NCBI GenBank assembly: GCA_039654915.1
Contig: CM077594.1
Span: forward strand, 87,806,893 to 87,870,892
Source of the DNA: Aquilaria yunnanensis
Taxonomy: Eukaryota > Streptophyta > Magnoliopsida > Malvales > Thymelaeaceae
Reading direction: 5' to 3'
DNA: 64,000 bases
Part shown: in pieces, positions 1 to 12,100 of the stretch
How positions within the stretch are numbered: position 1 is the stretch's first letter
Layout: each line of letters begins with the position of its first letter
Made by a program: the position numbers and the translations under genes
The notes under the pieces: model-generated
Told to the model about the DNA's origin: nothing
Seen by the model: the letters and a program-made list of their open reading frames with translations, nothing else
The model's database searches: none

Positions 1-2
1 CT

Positions 3-410
3 TCTTTAACAAAAGAAATAGATGACTTAAAGAAGGAGAACTTAGATATTAGTTTATCCTTGAGACAAGAAATAGATGAATTGAAAAAGGATAAATTTGA
101 TCGTAGTCAATCTTTATCGAGATTTGTCAAAGGTAAAGAAAAACTTGATTTATTGCTTGGTGCTCAAAAGAGAGTCTATGACAAAGCGGGAATTGGTTTT
201 AATCCTTTAATGAAGGAAAGAAAATTTGGCAATAGATTTATTGATGCATCCTCATCCTCATCAAGTAGTTCATTTGTAACATGTCATGCTTGTGGTGGAA
301 AAGGTCATTATTCTTATGAATGCATGTTCAAAAGAGGAAAAGTTCTTTTTGGTTACAAATTAGTATGGGTTCCTAAAGGAATTAAAATTATTGGAGCTAA
401 CCCTCAATGA
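3..410 (+). pseudogene. Copia (SIRE/Maximus-type) gag C-terminal remnant
   Basis: The open frame enters from the left window edge. A charged, coiled-coil-like stretch rich in E, K and L is followed by a serine run and a CCHC zinc knuckle (CHACGGKGHYSYEC, CX2CX4HX4C) that binds retroelement RNA. The frame then reads the VWVPKG and ANPQ motifs typical of plant copia gag. A TGA ends it, and the same frame past the stop still reads PKEIWVPK, so the stop is a lesion. No protease, integrase or RT follows before the 3' LTR, so pol has been deleted. Seen: the zinc knuckle and the stop. Family knowledge: the gag type. Inference: a non-autonomous or deleted element. Confidence 0.75.
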
Positions 411-930
411 CCCAAAGAAATTTGGGTACCAAAAATCAAAAATTGAAATCTCATGTAGGTTGCTAGAGTATGGAGCAATCAAAGAATGATTCTATACATG
501 AGGCTCTAAGCACTTGGAAGGAATGAACTTGAAGCACAATGACAAATGCTTGAGACAAAGTTCATTTGTGGTAACATTGTTGATTTTATTTGGTTAATGA
601 TAATGATTGATACATTGAGTTATTTGGTTGTAATATGTTGCTTAATAAGTATATATGAGTTATTCATAATTCTTGAAAGATTTGTGATGTGTTTTATGTT
701 ACCATGATTATTGTAGATTTGTTCTAATAATATGATTTTTTATGGAAAATATTATGTTACTAGCCTATTAGGTGATATTTGGCTATTTTGCTTGATCTAG
801 AAAGGGGGAGAAATTTTTTTTGCTCGGACTAAGGAGGAGCATGCTTTCTTTTAAAAATTCCTTTAAGTTTATATGTCTTGATTAAGGGGGAGCTTATTGC
901 ATGTTGTGATAACTTTGTTTGAAATTTTTT

Positions 931-993
<63 letters not shown>

Positions 994-1086
994 TAATTTT
1001 TTGAATGTTATATGTATTTTTTGAAAGGTTAATGATTGTTGTTTGAATGTTATATGTGTTCTTTTAAATATAGTTTTGTCATCATC
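411..1086 (+). other. Untranslated 3' region of the copia remnant
   Basis: No open frame of note. It holds three spaced polypurine stretches containing ggggag (near 806, 831 and 886), a pattern typical of the region upstream of SIRE/Maximus 3' LTRs, and a long TA microsatellite. Confidence 0.5.
934..991. repeat. (TA)n microsatellite
   Basis: About 29 uninterrupted TA units inside the 3' region of the copia remnant. Confidence 0.95.
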
Positions 1087-1099
1087 AAGAAGGGGGAGA
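1087..1099 (+). other. Polypurine tract of the copia remnant
   Basis: The purine run aagaagggggaga lies directly before the LTR start at TGTTGG. This is where plus-strand DNA synthesis is primed in LTR retrotransposons. Confidence 0.8.
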
Positions 1100-1100
1100 T

Positions 1101-2356
1101 TGTTGGATTTGTTCCAAGTAAATATTTAATTTTAATGATGACAAGTGAATTATTTTAATGTGCTTAATCTCATTTTATTGGGTAAAAATAGTTTTGTTAA
1201 AGTTGTGCTTAAAATTCAAGTATTTCAAGTGTTATTTCAAAAAATATGTTTTAAGTTTGATGATGAAACATGTTTTTAAAGAGAATTTGGTAAGTCATCA
1301 AAATATATTAATGTTTGAATCAAGTTCATTTTACAAATGACAAGTGTTTCTAAGTTACTCCCAAATCTATGCTTTAATGCGTTAAAATAATTTAATTCGA
1401 AGTCTGGAAGTGCTGTCTATTTTCTGAGTATCAAGTAACGTGTTAAACTTCGAGTTTAACCTGTTAGGTCGAAGCCTGAAAGTTTCATTCAAATTGTACG
1501 AGTGGTGCGATTTTAGTCAAAGATTCAAATAGCATGCGGACGAATCAGAAGACTCCACTTGGACACTATGGCAGAACTTTTTATGACCTGTCTCTAGCCA
1601 TTTTTTGACTATTGGAGGACGAAATCGATTTCAACCCGTTAAACTCGAAACTTAACGCGAAGTCTGGAAACTCGGTTTTTTGCACAAAAAACAGAGTAAC
1701 GGTCACCAGAATTTGTGAAACTTTTTTAGACGACTCTAGCAGGTTTCCAACGTCTCTTTGGCCCCCAAATGAGTATAAAAATATGGAGAAATACTTTGGG
1801 AACGAACTTGGCAATAAGATCAAAGATTCATCATCAAATGCTCATCAAAGTGTTCATCATTTCAGAAAAGAGCCAAGTTTTGTGCTTTCAGAGTGCTATT
1901 GTGTGAGCTTGTGAATTTGTAAACATTTCATGTCTTAGAATCTCTTAAGTGTAGAGTGGTGTCTAGTGAGCATTGAAGAAAACTAGGGAGTGGTTTCTAG
2001 TGAGCATTGAAGAAAACTAGATAGTGGTTTCTAGTGAGGTTTGGAGAAAACTAGAGATTGGTTGGATGTGAACCTTGAAGAAAACACAATTGTAATTTTG
2101 AGCAAGACATAGTGGAGGAAATCTCAAGTGGACAAGCTTGAGGAGAGGACGTAGACTCCGGTTGGTGGAGTTGAACCTCTATAAATCCCGGTGTACTCTT
2201 TTCTTTATCCTCCTTTATTTACTTGGTTTATTTGAGCTTAACTTTACTTGGTTTGTTCTTGATCTTTGGTTGAGTGAATTTAGTTGTAAAATTTGATTTT
2301 GCTAACGTTTTTAAAACAACCAATTCACCCCTCTCTTGGTTGCACTTGGGCCAACA
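1101..2356 (+). repeat. 3' LTR of SIRE/Maximus-type copia element
   Basis: The 1256-bp segment starts TGTTGG just after a polypurine tract and ends CCAACA, a perfect 6-bp terminal inverted repeat. A TATA-like ctataaatc near 2178 would sit in the U3 promoter. The partner LTR lies outside the window, so age and TSD cannot be read. Confidence 0.8.
1956..2087 (+). repeat. 34-bp tandem repeat in LTR U3
   Basis: Three clear units of 34 bp start at 1956, 1990 and 2024, each containing ctagtgag and gaaaactag. A fourth, degraded unit starts at 2058. They lie about 100-200 bp upstream of the TATA-like box, where LTR enhancer repeats are often found. Confidence 0.8.
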
Positions 2357-3404
2357 TGTGGGCTGGAAAATCTTCCTTTGATATGTTTGTTATCAGCTGG
2401 CTATTCAACAGCGTTACTACTGCATCAATAAAGTGTGGTCATTCATCTACATTTTGTTTAGAACTTCCGATCTTTCTGGCTTCAGTTCTTTACAGCATAC
2501 TCTCAAGATTTCTAGGAAACACTTTAGGAACATTCTCTTCCAATCTAGGCTCTACTTCGGGAAGAAAAACAAAATTCAGTCTTTTTGCATAAATTTCATG
2601 CAAAACATTTTCTCCCGCACAAAGTTATAGGGATAAGTGGATAGAAAATGAGACAGAAACTGAGGTTAGTAATAGGATTAGAAAGAAAGACACATTATCT
2701 ACAGTGTTAGCGCTTCCAATTTAGCCTAAGAAACAAATGGCCTCACATTGTTTGTGCTGATATAAATGTGATTTTGTCTGCCAAACTTTAAGGCTTTTGG
2801 AGGTTCACATTTACCTACCAACCACAAGTACTCTGAAACTGGTCAACTTACTGCTCACATCTGGTGAAGAAACTATCATTGGATATAAGCTTCAAGCAGT
2901 TAAAGTTGGATTCATGAAATAGAATCACCCGAAGAAAAATATAGCAAAGGTTCGTTGACAAACTATTAGTATAGGATCAATAAAATTTATCTTCTACCGA
3001 AGTGCATTTATGTAGTGTTTGGCAGTGTAAATGAAATTGCTGCTTCGAGTCTTAAGTGAGTTAATAAAGTTGGGACTTGGGAAAGAGTGGAACTTGGTAA
3101 GACTATTGCTATCAATCAACTGGCTAATCAAATTTATTGAAAATAGCACACTAAGAAATACCACACATAGACCAATCACCTTTAATTTGAGAAATATATG
3201 TACAACTAATAAGAGATGCAATTGTCCTTCCAACCTAAAATTTTATTTGTGCCACAGCTAGTATGAAGATTATAAGAAACACAAAGCATACTGCCCGTGA
3301 GAACACCAATGGCATAACATATAAAAACTATTCCAATATCCAAGGGACAAATTGAAAAATTACACAAAACACTAACCAAATTGATGATTTTCCAAGTTGC
3401 TGAT
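2357..3404. other. Intergenic, possible decayed exon
   Basis: No recognised gene. On the minus strand about 2491-2618 reads a 42-residue open stretch containing LHEIYAKRLNFVFLPEVEPR, then a stop. Its composition is protein-like but I cannot assign a family. The rest looks non-coding. Confidence 0.3.
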
Positions 3405-3500
3405 TGTAAACCAATATGCCTGTGGTCACCCTAAAGACAATAGCCAGTCAATTTGAACAAATTAGGGTGGTGTAACAGGCTCAACATATAAGAACTCCGA
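3405..3500 (-). pseudogene. Receptor-like cytoplasmic kinase fragment
   Basis: The minus strand reads YMLSLLHHPNLFKLTGYC, matching the conserved LSLLHHPNLVxLIGYC segment (end of subdomain IV and start of V) of PBS1/PBL-type plant kinases. A TAG follows, then GDHRHIG in the same frame, resembling the family's GDQRLLV. No glycine loop, HRD or DFG motif was found nearby, so this is an isolated decayed exon piece. Family assignment rests on about 20 residues. Confidence 0.45.
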
Positions 3501-3816
3501 TGATGAATTCCCAATTCCCGAATCAGTATCTTGATCGAATTATTTAAGGGCAACAATTTAAGCATAATAATCAAATATCCATGCATATCTCCCAGTGGAA
3601 AAATAATAACTTCGGGGAATGATTCATCCATCATATTGCTAGTATAGGTGCAGGCTATCTTGACAACCCAAACCAAGATCACTTTGCCCTTCCTTCCCCT
3701 CTATTGATCACGACCCACGTGCCTCTGGTCTAGCTTCCGCATTCTGTCGAACGCTCGATGTGCAAGACTGTGAACCTCTGCATGAAGCCCACGGACGCGT
3801 TCGTCTCGCTTTGGCA

Positions 3817-5545
3817 TTATACAAACTCACTTACGGAATAGTTGGGTAGCGCCCCTCTCAGGTTTTGCGGCGGCTGCAGCCACAGTCTCGAGTTCCTGTT
3901 TTTTACAGGAAGAGCCTTGACCAAAATCATGTCGTTCCACCCCAGCTTTTGCTCTTCTGAAGTCACGAACGCCTGACCGTAGCCTTGTAGACTTTCTGCT
4001 TCTTGCCCACAATTCTTCTTCTCCTCCAAAGGCAACGCGAAGAACTCCTCAAAATTCCTTTCCATGCTGCTCAAACATTTGTCTGATATTCCATGGGTAA
4101 ATACTGCCCCCAATCTTTAATTATTATTACTTTTTTAACCCTAATTTTCATTTTGCTCGAATGATACCTAAACCTCACAAAAACATTTCATTTTGACCCC
4201 CTTTTGGATGAAAATTGTTATCTTGGACAGAAAATGCCATGTCAGCACCGGGTTATAAGGGAAAAAGCTAGTTTTAACACCATAAAAACTTTCTCTTTCC
4301 CAAGGAGACCTAAAAACTTTAAAACTTAACGATCTGACCATCCCGTCACCAACCGCAAAAAAGAAAAAAAAAAAAGAATTTTAATCGGCTTTCACAGTTT
4401 GATACCTTTTTCATCCTCTTTAACTTTCTTTTTATCATTTCTTCCATAGCTCAACCAATTTTTGTAAATCGAGCTTCAAAGATTCAGGTTTCATAATTTC
4501 AAATGCATATATATGAAAATCCAATGAGATTTGGAAGAAATGATAGAAGAGAAAATCAAATAGAACAAAAAAATGCTACCAAACCATATAGACCGATTAG
4601 AATTCTAATAAAAAAAAATTTCTGGCATGGTGGCACCGCCAAATCGATGAGTTTTCCAGCAGCGGTGCCACTATGCCGAAAAATTTTTTTCCAAAATTTT
4701 GATTGGCTTACATGGATTGGTAGCATTTTCCATCCTTGTTACTTTCTCTTCTATCATTTCTTCCATATTTCAACAGATTTTTGTAAATCAAGTTTTAAAG
4801 TTTCGAATTTCAAAATTTAGAATCTAGATGTATGAAAATCCGCTTGGAAGAAATGCTAGAAGAAAATGTTAAAAATAATGAAAAATGCTATCAAACCACA
4901 TAGGACGATCAAATTTTTGAAATTTTTTTTCTAGCATGGTGGCTCTGCCGCCGAAAAACTCATCGGCGGTGATGCCACCTTGCTGGAAAAGAATTTTTCA
5001 GAATTTTAATCAGCCTACATAATTTTGTAGCATTTTTCATTCTATTTAACTTACTCTTCTATCATTTTTTTTAAATCTCATTAGATCTTCATATATCTGC
5101 ATCTGAAATTATGAAACCTAAATCTTTGCAACTCCATTTGTAAAAATCGGTTGAGCTTCGGAAGATGTGATAGAAGAAAAAGTTAAAGAGAATGAAAAAG
5201 GGTATCAAACCATGAAGTCCGATTAAAATTCTAATTTTTTTTTGGGTGGTGACGGGGATAGTTGGATTGTTAGGTTTTAGAGTTTTTAGGTCTCTTTGGC
5301 AATGAAAATGTTTTTTGGGAGTTAAAATTACCTTGTTCCCTTATAATCCTATGCTGGCGTGGTCTTTTCCATCCAATATAACGATTTCCGTTCAAAAAGA
5401 GCCAAAATGAAACATTTAAATGAGGTTAGGGTATTATATGAATAAAATGAAGGTTAGGGTTAGAATAGAAATAATAATTAAAGGTTGGGGGTAGTGTATG
5501 CAATTTACCCAATATTCCATGGTTGATCGACTGGAAAAAATTTGA
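3817..5545 (-). pseudogene. SRG1-like 2-oxoglutarate/Fe(II) dioxygenase exon, split by transposon
   Basis: On the minus strand 5511-5545 reads FFQSINHGI, and 3817-4094 continues with ISDKCLSSMERNFEEFFALP, EEKK and GYGQAFVTSEEQKLGW, ending in VSEFV and a stop. This is the DIOX_N domain of SRG1/codeine-demethylase-like dioxygenases (family pattern WGFFQLVNHG then GFGQAFVVSEEQKLDW). The catalytic HxD...H domain was not found downstream. The reading frame is interrupted at the HGI codons by the foldback transposon at 4095-5510. A pyrimidine-rich tract ending ttccag just upstream of 5540 may be the intron acceptor. Seen: the motifs and the interruption. Inference: dead gene fragment. Confidence 0.75.
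4095..5510. mobile_element. Foldback Mutator-like non-autonomous element
   Basis: The 1416-bp insertion begins GGGTAAAT and ends ATTTACCC, flanked by gatattccat (4085-4094) and aatattccat (5511-5520), a 10-bp target duplication with one mismatch. The two ends are long inverted copies of each other: about 4095-4480 matches the reverse complement of about 5120-5510, including the ccccaa(c/t)ctttaattattatt block. The interior is built from shorter palindromic modules. A 9-11-bp TSD with long TIRs is the Mutator-superfamily pattern. No transposase is present. Confidence 0.8.
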
Positions 5546-6580
5546 AAAAAAAAAATCTGATTATCGTTACCCCAACCTCTGCAAGCAGAAATGAAGCTTT
5601 TGATCAGGAAATCATTATTGCTCAGCCATCATCATTACTTTAGCTGAATCCTCTAATGACCCAACCCAATTTAATTTATTTTATTATTTTGGGTATTTAG
5701 GTTAAGGCTTAAGAGAAGAAAAAAATATATATTAAAAATAAGAAGCAACGAACTGAAAAAAAAAAGGCCATGGCACAAACCAAAAGAAAGAGGGAAAAAA
5801 GGAAGACAGTAAATAAGTTATAAAAGAGCAGAAATAAGAAAAAAGTTGGGATTGGGTATTTCTCTCACTTTCTTTTGTAGCTACTGCTTTGTGTTGAAGA
5901 AGAGGAAGAAGAAATTATTAATTGAGGATCTAGTGAAAGCAACTTGCGGATTTTTTCAGCAAAAGAAGAATTTTAGGTAAGTGATTGTTAGTTATTTTGA
6001 TGCATATGTTGATTATTCTTAGAGATTGAAGAGATATTTAAGGTTGATGATTTGATTGAAATAATTTATTTTGATGATTGGAAGGAATGATTAATGATTG
6101 GGATTAATTAGAATAAATTAAAAACAAGTTTGGTGAGTTTTTGGCTTGATTTGGTGATGATCTAATGAGTCGCAAATGCATACCACGGAGTAGAATATGT
6201 TAATATTATTATTATTATTATTATTATTATTGTTATTATTACTGTTTTTAATAGACAATTTACTTCCCACTTAATGGAACAATTATTTTGCTAAATACTT
6301 TTAGTTATTAAAATATATATTTAATTGTTTATTTTTCAAACATATTTCACATTCAGTTACATTTTGTGTCTAGCTACTATATTTTAAATGCTACAATTGA
6401 GACACAACTCTCAAAGAGTAGTGTTACATTTACTAAGTTTGGCAAACAAAATTTTATTAACAATCTAAAGAAAATGATTTTGTCACATAATTTTGTACAA
6501 ATTTCTAGTTAATTTAGCAAAGTATTCATTAAACCTTAGAGGTAAAGTTGAATGATTACAAAAGAACAAGAGGTTAAGTG
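5546..6580. other. AT-rich intergenic stretch with promoter-like segment
   Basis: No coding frame recognised. Near 5818 ttataaaagagc resembles a TATA box, followed by a purine-rich leader-like region and a gtaagt at about 5977 that could be a donor. No coding exon could be attached to it. Confidence 0.3.
6205..6240. repeat. (ATT)n microsatellite
   Basis: About 12 ATT units with one interruption. Confidence 0.9.
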
Positions 6581-7330
6581 TAGGGATAGTAATTGGGTGG
6601 GTCGGGTCAAATTTGGATCAGACCATTCATGTTAGGATTTAATTTAGTTAGCATGTATTCTGGTTCAGGTCGGATTCAGATTGAGTTATCTGGGTTCATA
6701 TTGATTTCAGGCTTAGTAGAATTCGAGTTCAAGTTGGGTAGACCTAGTTTATTTGGATTCGGATCGAATACAGGTTGGTTATTTGGGTTTAAAACCAGAT
6801 TCAAGTTAATTGTTCAGGTTTACTCGGTTCATTAATACATAATCTGAAATGACTGAATTGATTCAAATTTTTTTGTTCAGTTTTGATTAAAATTTAATTT
6901 AATTAGACATAAAAAATATAAAATTTATAAAAATATATATTATCTCTCTCTCTCACCGTTTTACTAATCGTTTCTCATAACTCTTACTCGCTTACTTCAT
7001 AACACAGAACAAATCAACAAAATATAAGAAACATAGTCACCCGTGTTAAATTATAATTGTTTTAAAATCTGTGTTGACCATGTATTTTATATTGATTTGG
7101 GTTAAAATCAGGTCTTATCAAGTTTAGTCATCAGATCATTTTGGGTTAGGGTCAGGTCAGTTTGGGTTCGGGTTTTCTTGGTTTTCACATAAATTAGGTT
7201 CGGGTTCATGTCAAATTGGATACAGTCGGATTCGAGTCATTGATTTTTCTAGTTAAATTGGGTTAGGTCGAGCTTACATTTGAGTAGATTGGGTCAAGTT
7301 TTGTCATGATTAGGTAAATGTAGTTCTCAT
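6580..7330. repeat. Degenerate gggttcgggt-type repeat, hAT-like start
   Basis: Begins tagggatagtaattgggtgg, resembling the TIR of plant hAT elements (consensus near CAGGGATGGCAATGGGT). It continues with many diverged copies of gggttcgggt/caggt words at 6590-6830 and 7080-7320. No matching right TIR was found, so element boundaries are uncertain. Confidence 0.45.
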
Positions 7331-9026
7331 TAGATCTCGGGTGATTTTTTGAAAATTTCTCAAAAAAGAAAAAGCAAGTGCACGGGACACTAGACTACGC
7401 ACTCCAACTCTTAAGTTGTTGGTAAGCGTCGCCGGATTTTGGAATATTAGTTGAGAATGATCGAATAATTAATATTGTTTAGGCTTAAAAGTAACTATAA
7501 GTTGTCGCTCAATCTAGCATCTCCACTTATAGTCCGTAGAGCCTAACACTTAAATTTGTTTGACTGCCAATGGTTTTGGAGCACAGCCCAGTGGGTTGGT
7601 TAAAATCGTTGTTTTTTATTGAAGCGCATGTTTAGGTTCGATTTTATCTAGCTATCAACAGTTCTTCAGCAATAGAAGGTCCACAAATACATGTGCAATT
7701 TGAGCACATATGTAGTTCCGGAATAATATAAATAACCCTCTTCTCCTAAACTAAACTTTGACGTGCCAAATTAAGGAAGAATTTTTAGTAAGATCCAACA
7801 TTTTCGAAACTCTGGTGCCTTAAAGCACCAAAAATTGCCACCCATATTTCTAACCAACACCAACCGGAGTGAATTGTACAGCAAGAAAGCCAACTATTCA
7901 TCATTCACTTGGCAAGTTGGAGAGTCTAGCGAGCAAAGGTGTATTGGTTGCATTTGATGGCGAGGCCTCCCAAAGGTCATCCATCCCCTCTGCATTTTCA
8001 GTTACATCCATATATGCAAGGCTATGGATTCTCGATCATACAGCACCTTATTGCTCCGACAAATGCACAATCCTGCATCAACAACAGTGGACATCCACCC
8101 GTACTTACCTAAATAGTATAGTTGTATGTAACAAGATGGGAGAAACTTAGCTTACCAGTCACATGACCTAGATTTGTTCTATTCAAAGAGACTGATCCAT
8201 ATAATAACATGCATAAATCTGCTAGCCAACAGCTAAGTAGTGGGTAAAGGAAGACTTCAATGGCTGGAACCAAAGGTGTGATTCCCTAGAACCCAGCACC
8301 ACCTCCCAAATCATTTCCGCATGTAGCCTTTATCCCCGTGGAAACCACTGTTACCACCAGAAGATCGAGAACCAGGCAATCTTTCATTGGCAAAGCTTAT
8401 TCCAACATTTCTTGGATTAAGTTCCTGCAATGCAAACCATGGCTCTATCAAGAAATAACTCGATCAACTGATACCGTTTCTGACTTTCGTTACCCTCCTC
8501 TACCTCCAATAAAAGACCTAACTTCTTCTTCAGAGGCTACGATACCTAATCACCTTTTCAGAGGCTATGAAACCTAGCTAGACTCCTGAACTGTTAGTTC
8601 TTAAACTATTGAATTATGCTCAATTCTGATTTTGAATAATTTCTCCACATATAACAATTGAAATTAGTTCTAAATTGGTTCATATAACAACTAAGATTGT
8701 AACATTTCAAACGGGGAGGTATTAGGATGAATAATGAAATTGGAATGACGTGCAAATTAACAGATATATAATCTCGTCAATAATTTAGTTAACCACATAA
8801 AGGATCAATAGTGTTTTCATTTTGTCGGGACACAAACATCACCCAAAAAGGGGAAAAAATAGTAACGACTGATGAGTATTATATAGCATGTTAGCGTTGC
8901 CGGTGTATGATTTAATGAAATTACAGGGCTGTTAAAAGCATGAACATTATCACATGATGAACATTTTGGAAAACAAAAATCCATTGTAATTCAGATAGAA
9001 TCACGTCTAGGTAGAGTTTGTGAAGG
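7331..9026. other. Intergenic, no gene recognised
   Basis: Two short open frames on the plus strand (7869-8150 and 8338-8577) have no motif I recognise and look like chance or relic sequence. The stretch lies downstream of the resistance gene and may include its terminator, but no clear polyadenylation signal stands out. Confidence 0.4.
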
Positions 9027-9173
9027 TTACTCATTGGGATTGCTATACCTGATATCGAGATCTAGAAAGTCCATCTGAAACTGGGTTAGTTGTTCCATGA
9101 GTTGGGCCAGCTCCCCCTCAATATTGGTTGGCACTTCATTGACTTGATAAGCTCTTGAGCGAAGGCATCGAAT
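9027..9173 (-). CDS. CNL putative last exon
   Basis: After acceptor ttgcattag, 48 codons read IRCLRSRAYQVNEV, then GELAQLMEQLTQFQMDFLDL, ending RYSNPNE and TAA. It is phase 0, matches the exon-4 donor, and has a protein-like, coiled-coil-prone composition. I cannot match it to a known domain. It lies downstream of the internal stop. It could also belong to a separate gene. Confidence 0.45.
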   Translation of the reverse strand: MRCLRSRAYQVNEVPTNIEGELAQLMEQLTQFQMDFLDLDIRYSNPNE

Positions 9174-12100
9174 CTAATGCAAATTAAGCCAGATATGCAA
9201 GTGGAACATGAGTTAAGTTAACAAAGATGACAACAATTAATGACACCAACTTTTATTTTGTGGAAAGGAAGACTCTAACTAATTAAATCAGAACATTGTA
9301 TGGCTTAAAAATTTTCATTTGCTTCGATAAAAGTCTCAACTACTAGAATTTAAAATTAAAGTTATTATTTGATTATGAACTCAAAACTTAAATATGAAAA
9401 TACTTACGAACTACAGCATATATGTCTAAAATGCGAAATTGATGAATAGTGTGACTACTTTGATGAAAAAAAAGATGATGTAGTATGTACGCACACACTT
9501 GAACCACAAACTTATTACAAAATATTTCTCGTTGACAGCGGATGAACTAATTTCTTATCCAACAATTGCTGATTGCAGGCATTACGTACGTTACAAATCA
9601 ACTAATTCATACGTGTTTATGTTCTATTACAACTCAAAGCTAACTCGATCTATTTGTTTGCGAAAGTTAGCCTACTTTTGAAATATAAGTTTGATTTTTA
9701 GATCCTCCATTAATCTGACTTGAATTTATATACTTAGAGGTAAGACTTTAAATGGTTTGTTCATCCCAATTTTACCTAACCCAATCCAGAAAGTACAAGA
9801 AATACTATCAGTTTCAAGCAGATATATATGGCGTCAAATTATTTTTCAGTCATAAATGGGAAATTAGATTATTGATCTTACCTTTTGGACGGTTGTGTTG
9901 ATGTCGCCAAACCAGTAGGGCCTATCGTCGACTTCATCAATGTCAGTATCAACTAGTCGCATGCCCTTCAGCACTGGTGTATGAAGTCGTCCCTGACAAA
10001 AGATCCTAAGCTCGGGAATAGTTAGAGTCTCTAGAGAAGGGAAACTGTGGGATAGAGTGGCAGTTGTAGCAGAGAAGCAAGTGAGGCTCGGAAGAGACTT
10101 AAGTCTCAAAATTTTCAACATCTTAAAAGTGACTGATCTATCTGATCTCCTTGATGTTTCACCTTCTTCCTCTCTTGAAATCACATGGGTCAGCATTCTA
10201 CATCCTCTTATGGTCATTTTTTTTAGCTGCACCAGAGTTGAAGCTGTGGAGGCTGAAAAAACATGTGCCACTTGGTGACATTGACCCATATACAGGGTGG
10301 TGAGACTTTGAAAAGAGGCCCAAGAGTCTGACAAAGCAATTAGGCCGTGGCATTCAATGACATCAAGAGTTTCCAGACCATTTAGGAGACTATCGCAGTA
10401 TTGGCTCCATGATTGCTCAAGGTTGGGCAACTGGTATAGCGCCAATCTCTTGAGATGCGGGACAACTACCTGAGGAACTAGCCTTACACCTATACAATCA
10501 GTCAATTGAAGATCTTGCAAATTGGGAAACTTCTTTTAAAATTCAGGCAATAAATCAGCCACTTCATTAGCATGAGAGTGGTCTGACTCACACACAATCA
10601 GAGCTTTCACATTGCCCATGTGCACATTTCTGAGTCCTCCTTCGGATATGCACTTAATCATGTTCACATCTTCGACTAGCAATTCTTCAAGTCCAGATAT
10701 CACCTGCAAACACAAATGTTCAAATGTTAAATTATGATCACCTCCGTGCCAACTCAATGCAATGATTCTTATTTATTTTTCATTTTGCTTTTATTTGTCC
10801 AGATTAAGTGCCCAATGCTCCTCCCCTATTAAGTTTTTCAAATTTTGGTGAAAGGGAGCTCAAGGTGTTCCTTCAACCTCACTTTCTAGGCCTCAGGACA
10901 TTATATATGGTTATTTGTTTAAGTGTTAGCAGAGAATTACATGTCCAAACTTATAATTATTGATAGTACTTGAACATAGTTGAGAAAATCTAAATATCCT
11001 TTAAAGGGTGGAGGATGAGATACCTGTTGAGAGGAGAAAAGCGGCTGCTGCCATATAGACACACTGCGGGGTGCATCAGTTTGGTGCATTTCTTGGGTGA
11101 AGCTAAATATCTTCAATTGACCACAGTGACGTGCTTGCACTTTTCTTAACATTGGCCAGTTTGTTGTATGCTTCCCTCGGTAGAAGGATTTGAGGTTTGG
11201 CAAATCCCATAATTGTAGAACGGATGCCCGAGGGAATTCAAACATGATGCTCCTTTCTCTGTCTCCTCTCTCCATTGTTGATGCCACAATTTCCTCCATC
11301 TTCTCACATTTGCAAACTGTTAGTCTGTCAAGTTGAGGAAGACCCTTGGCTACAGAAGCTGGCAATAAGTGTCCTAGTTCTTCACAATTCCAAACAATCA
11401 CATCATCTATCTCGTGAAAAGTTGCCACACCATGGGGATCAATGCTCCACACATGCTTCAGTTTTGGGAGATGCCAACACCACAGAACTTTCAGTTGGGC
11501 CTCTGTGATGGGACTAGTCACCCGCTGCCTCTGGATTTGAAATTCAAATATGGCTTCCAGAGCATTACAATTCTCAACATAAAGCCTCTCTAATCCCTTA
11601 ACTTCATGCACCAAATTGGTTGCAAATAGAATCTCCAAATTCTCACAAAATTTTACTTTCAATTCTTTTAGCTTTGAAAAGGTATTTTCAACAAGTTCAT
11701 CATCCAATAGTAGCCTCTTACTTTTAATGTGAGAGATTGTTATAGTCTCCACGTTGGGCAGGGTAACCTGTGTATAAAAGAATGAGTTAGAGATTGTAAC
11801 CCAGAGTTAAGACAATTGAGAGAAAAGAATATACAATAACTCACTTTCTTGTCAAAAAGAGGTTTCAAACTAGTATAAGACATGGGTGAAAATCCCTCAA
11901 AATTAGAGCACATTGTTATCTCTAGCTCCTTCAGGCAAGGGAAGTCAAGATCATGATTTCCTGAGTAGAACCCAGTAAGGTTCTTAAGGCCTTTAAGCTT
12001 CAGAAAGTTCAACTGAGGGAATGAAATCTTGTAATCCAACTCATTTGTTACTTCTCTTTCCTCTCCGACTACAATCACTATCATGTTTTCACATCCACTC

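Noticed and set aside
7869..8150. Possible copia protease relic (WILDHTAPYCSD)
   Set aside because: The catalytic DSGA/DTGA is absent and no neighbouring retroelement domain was found.
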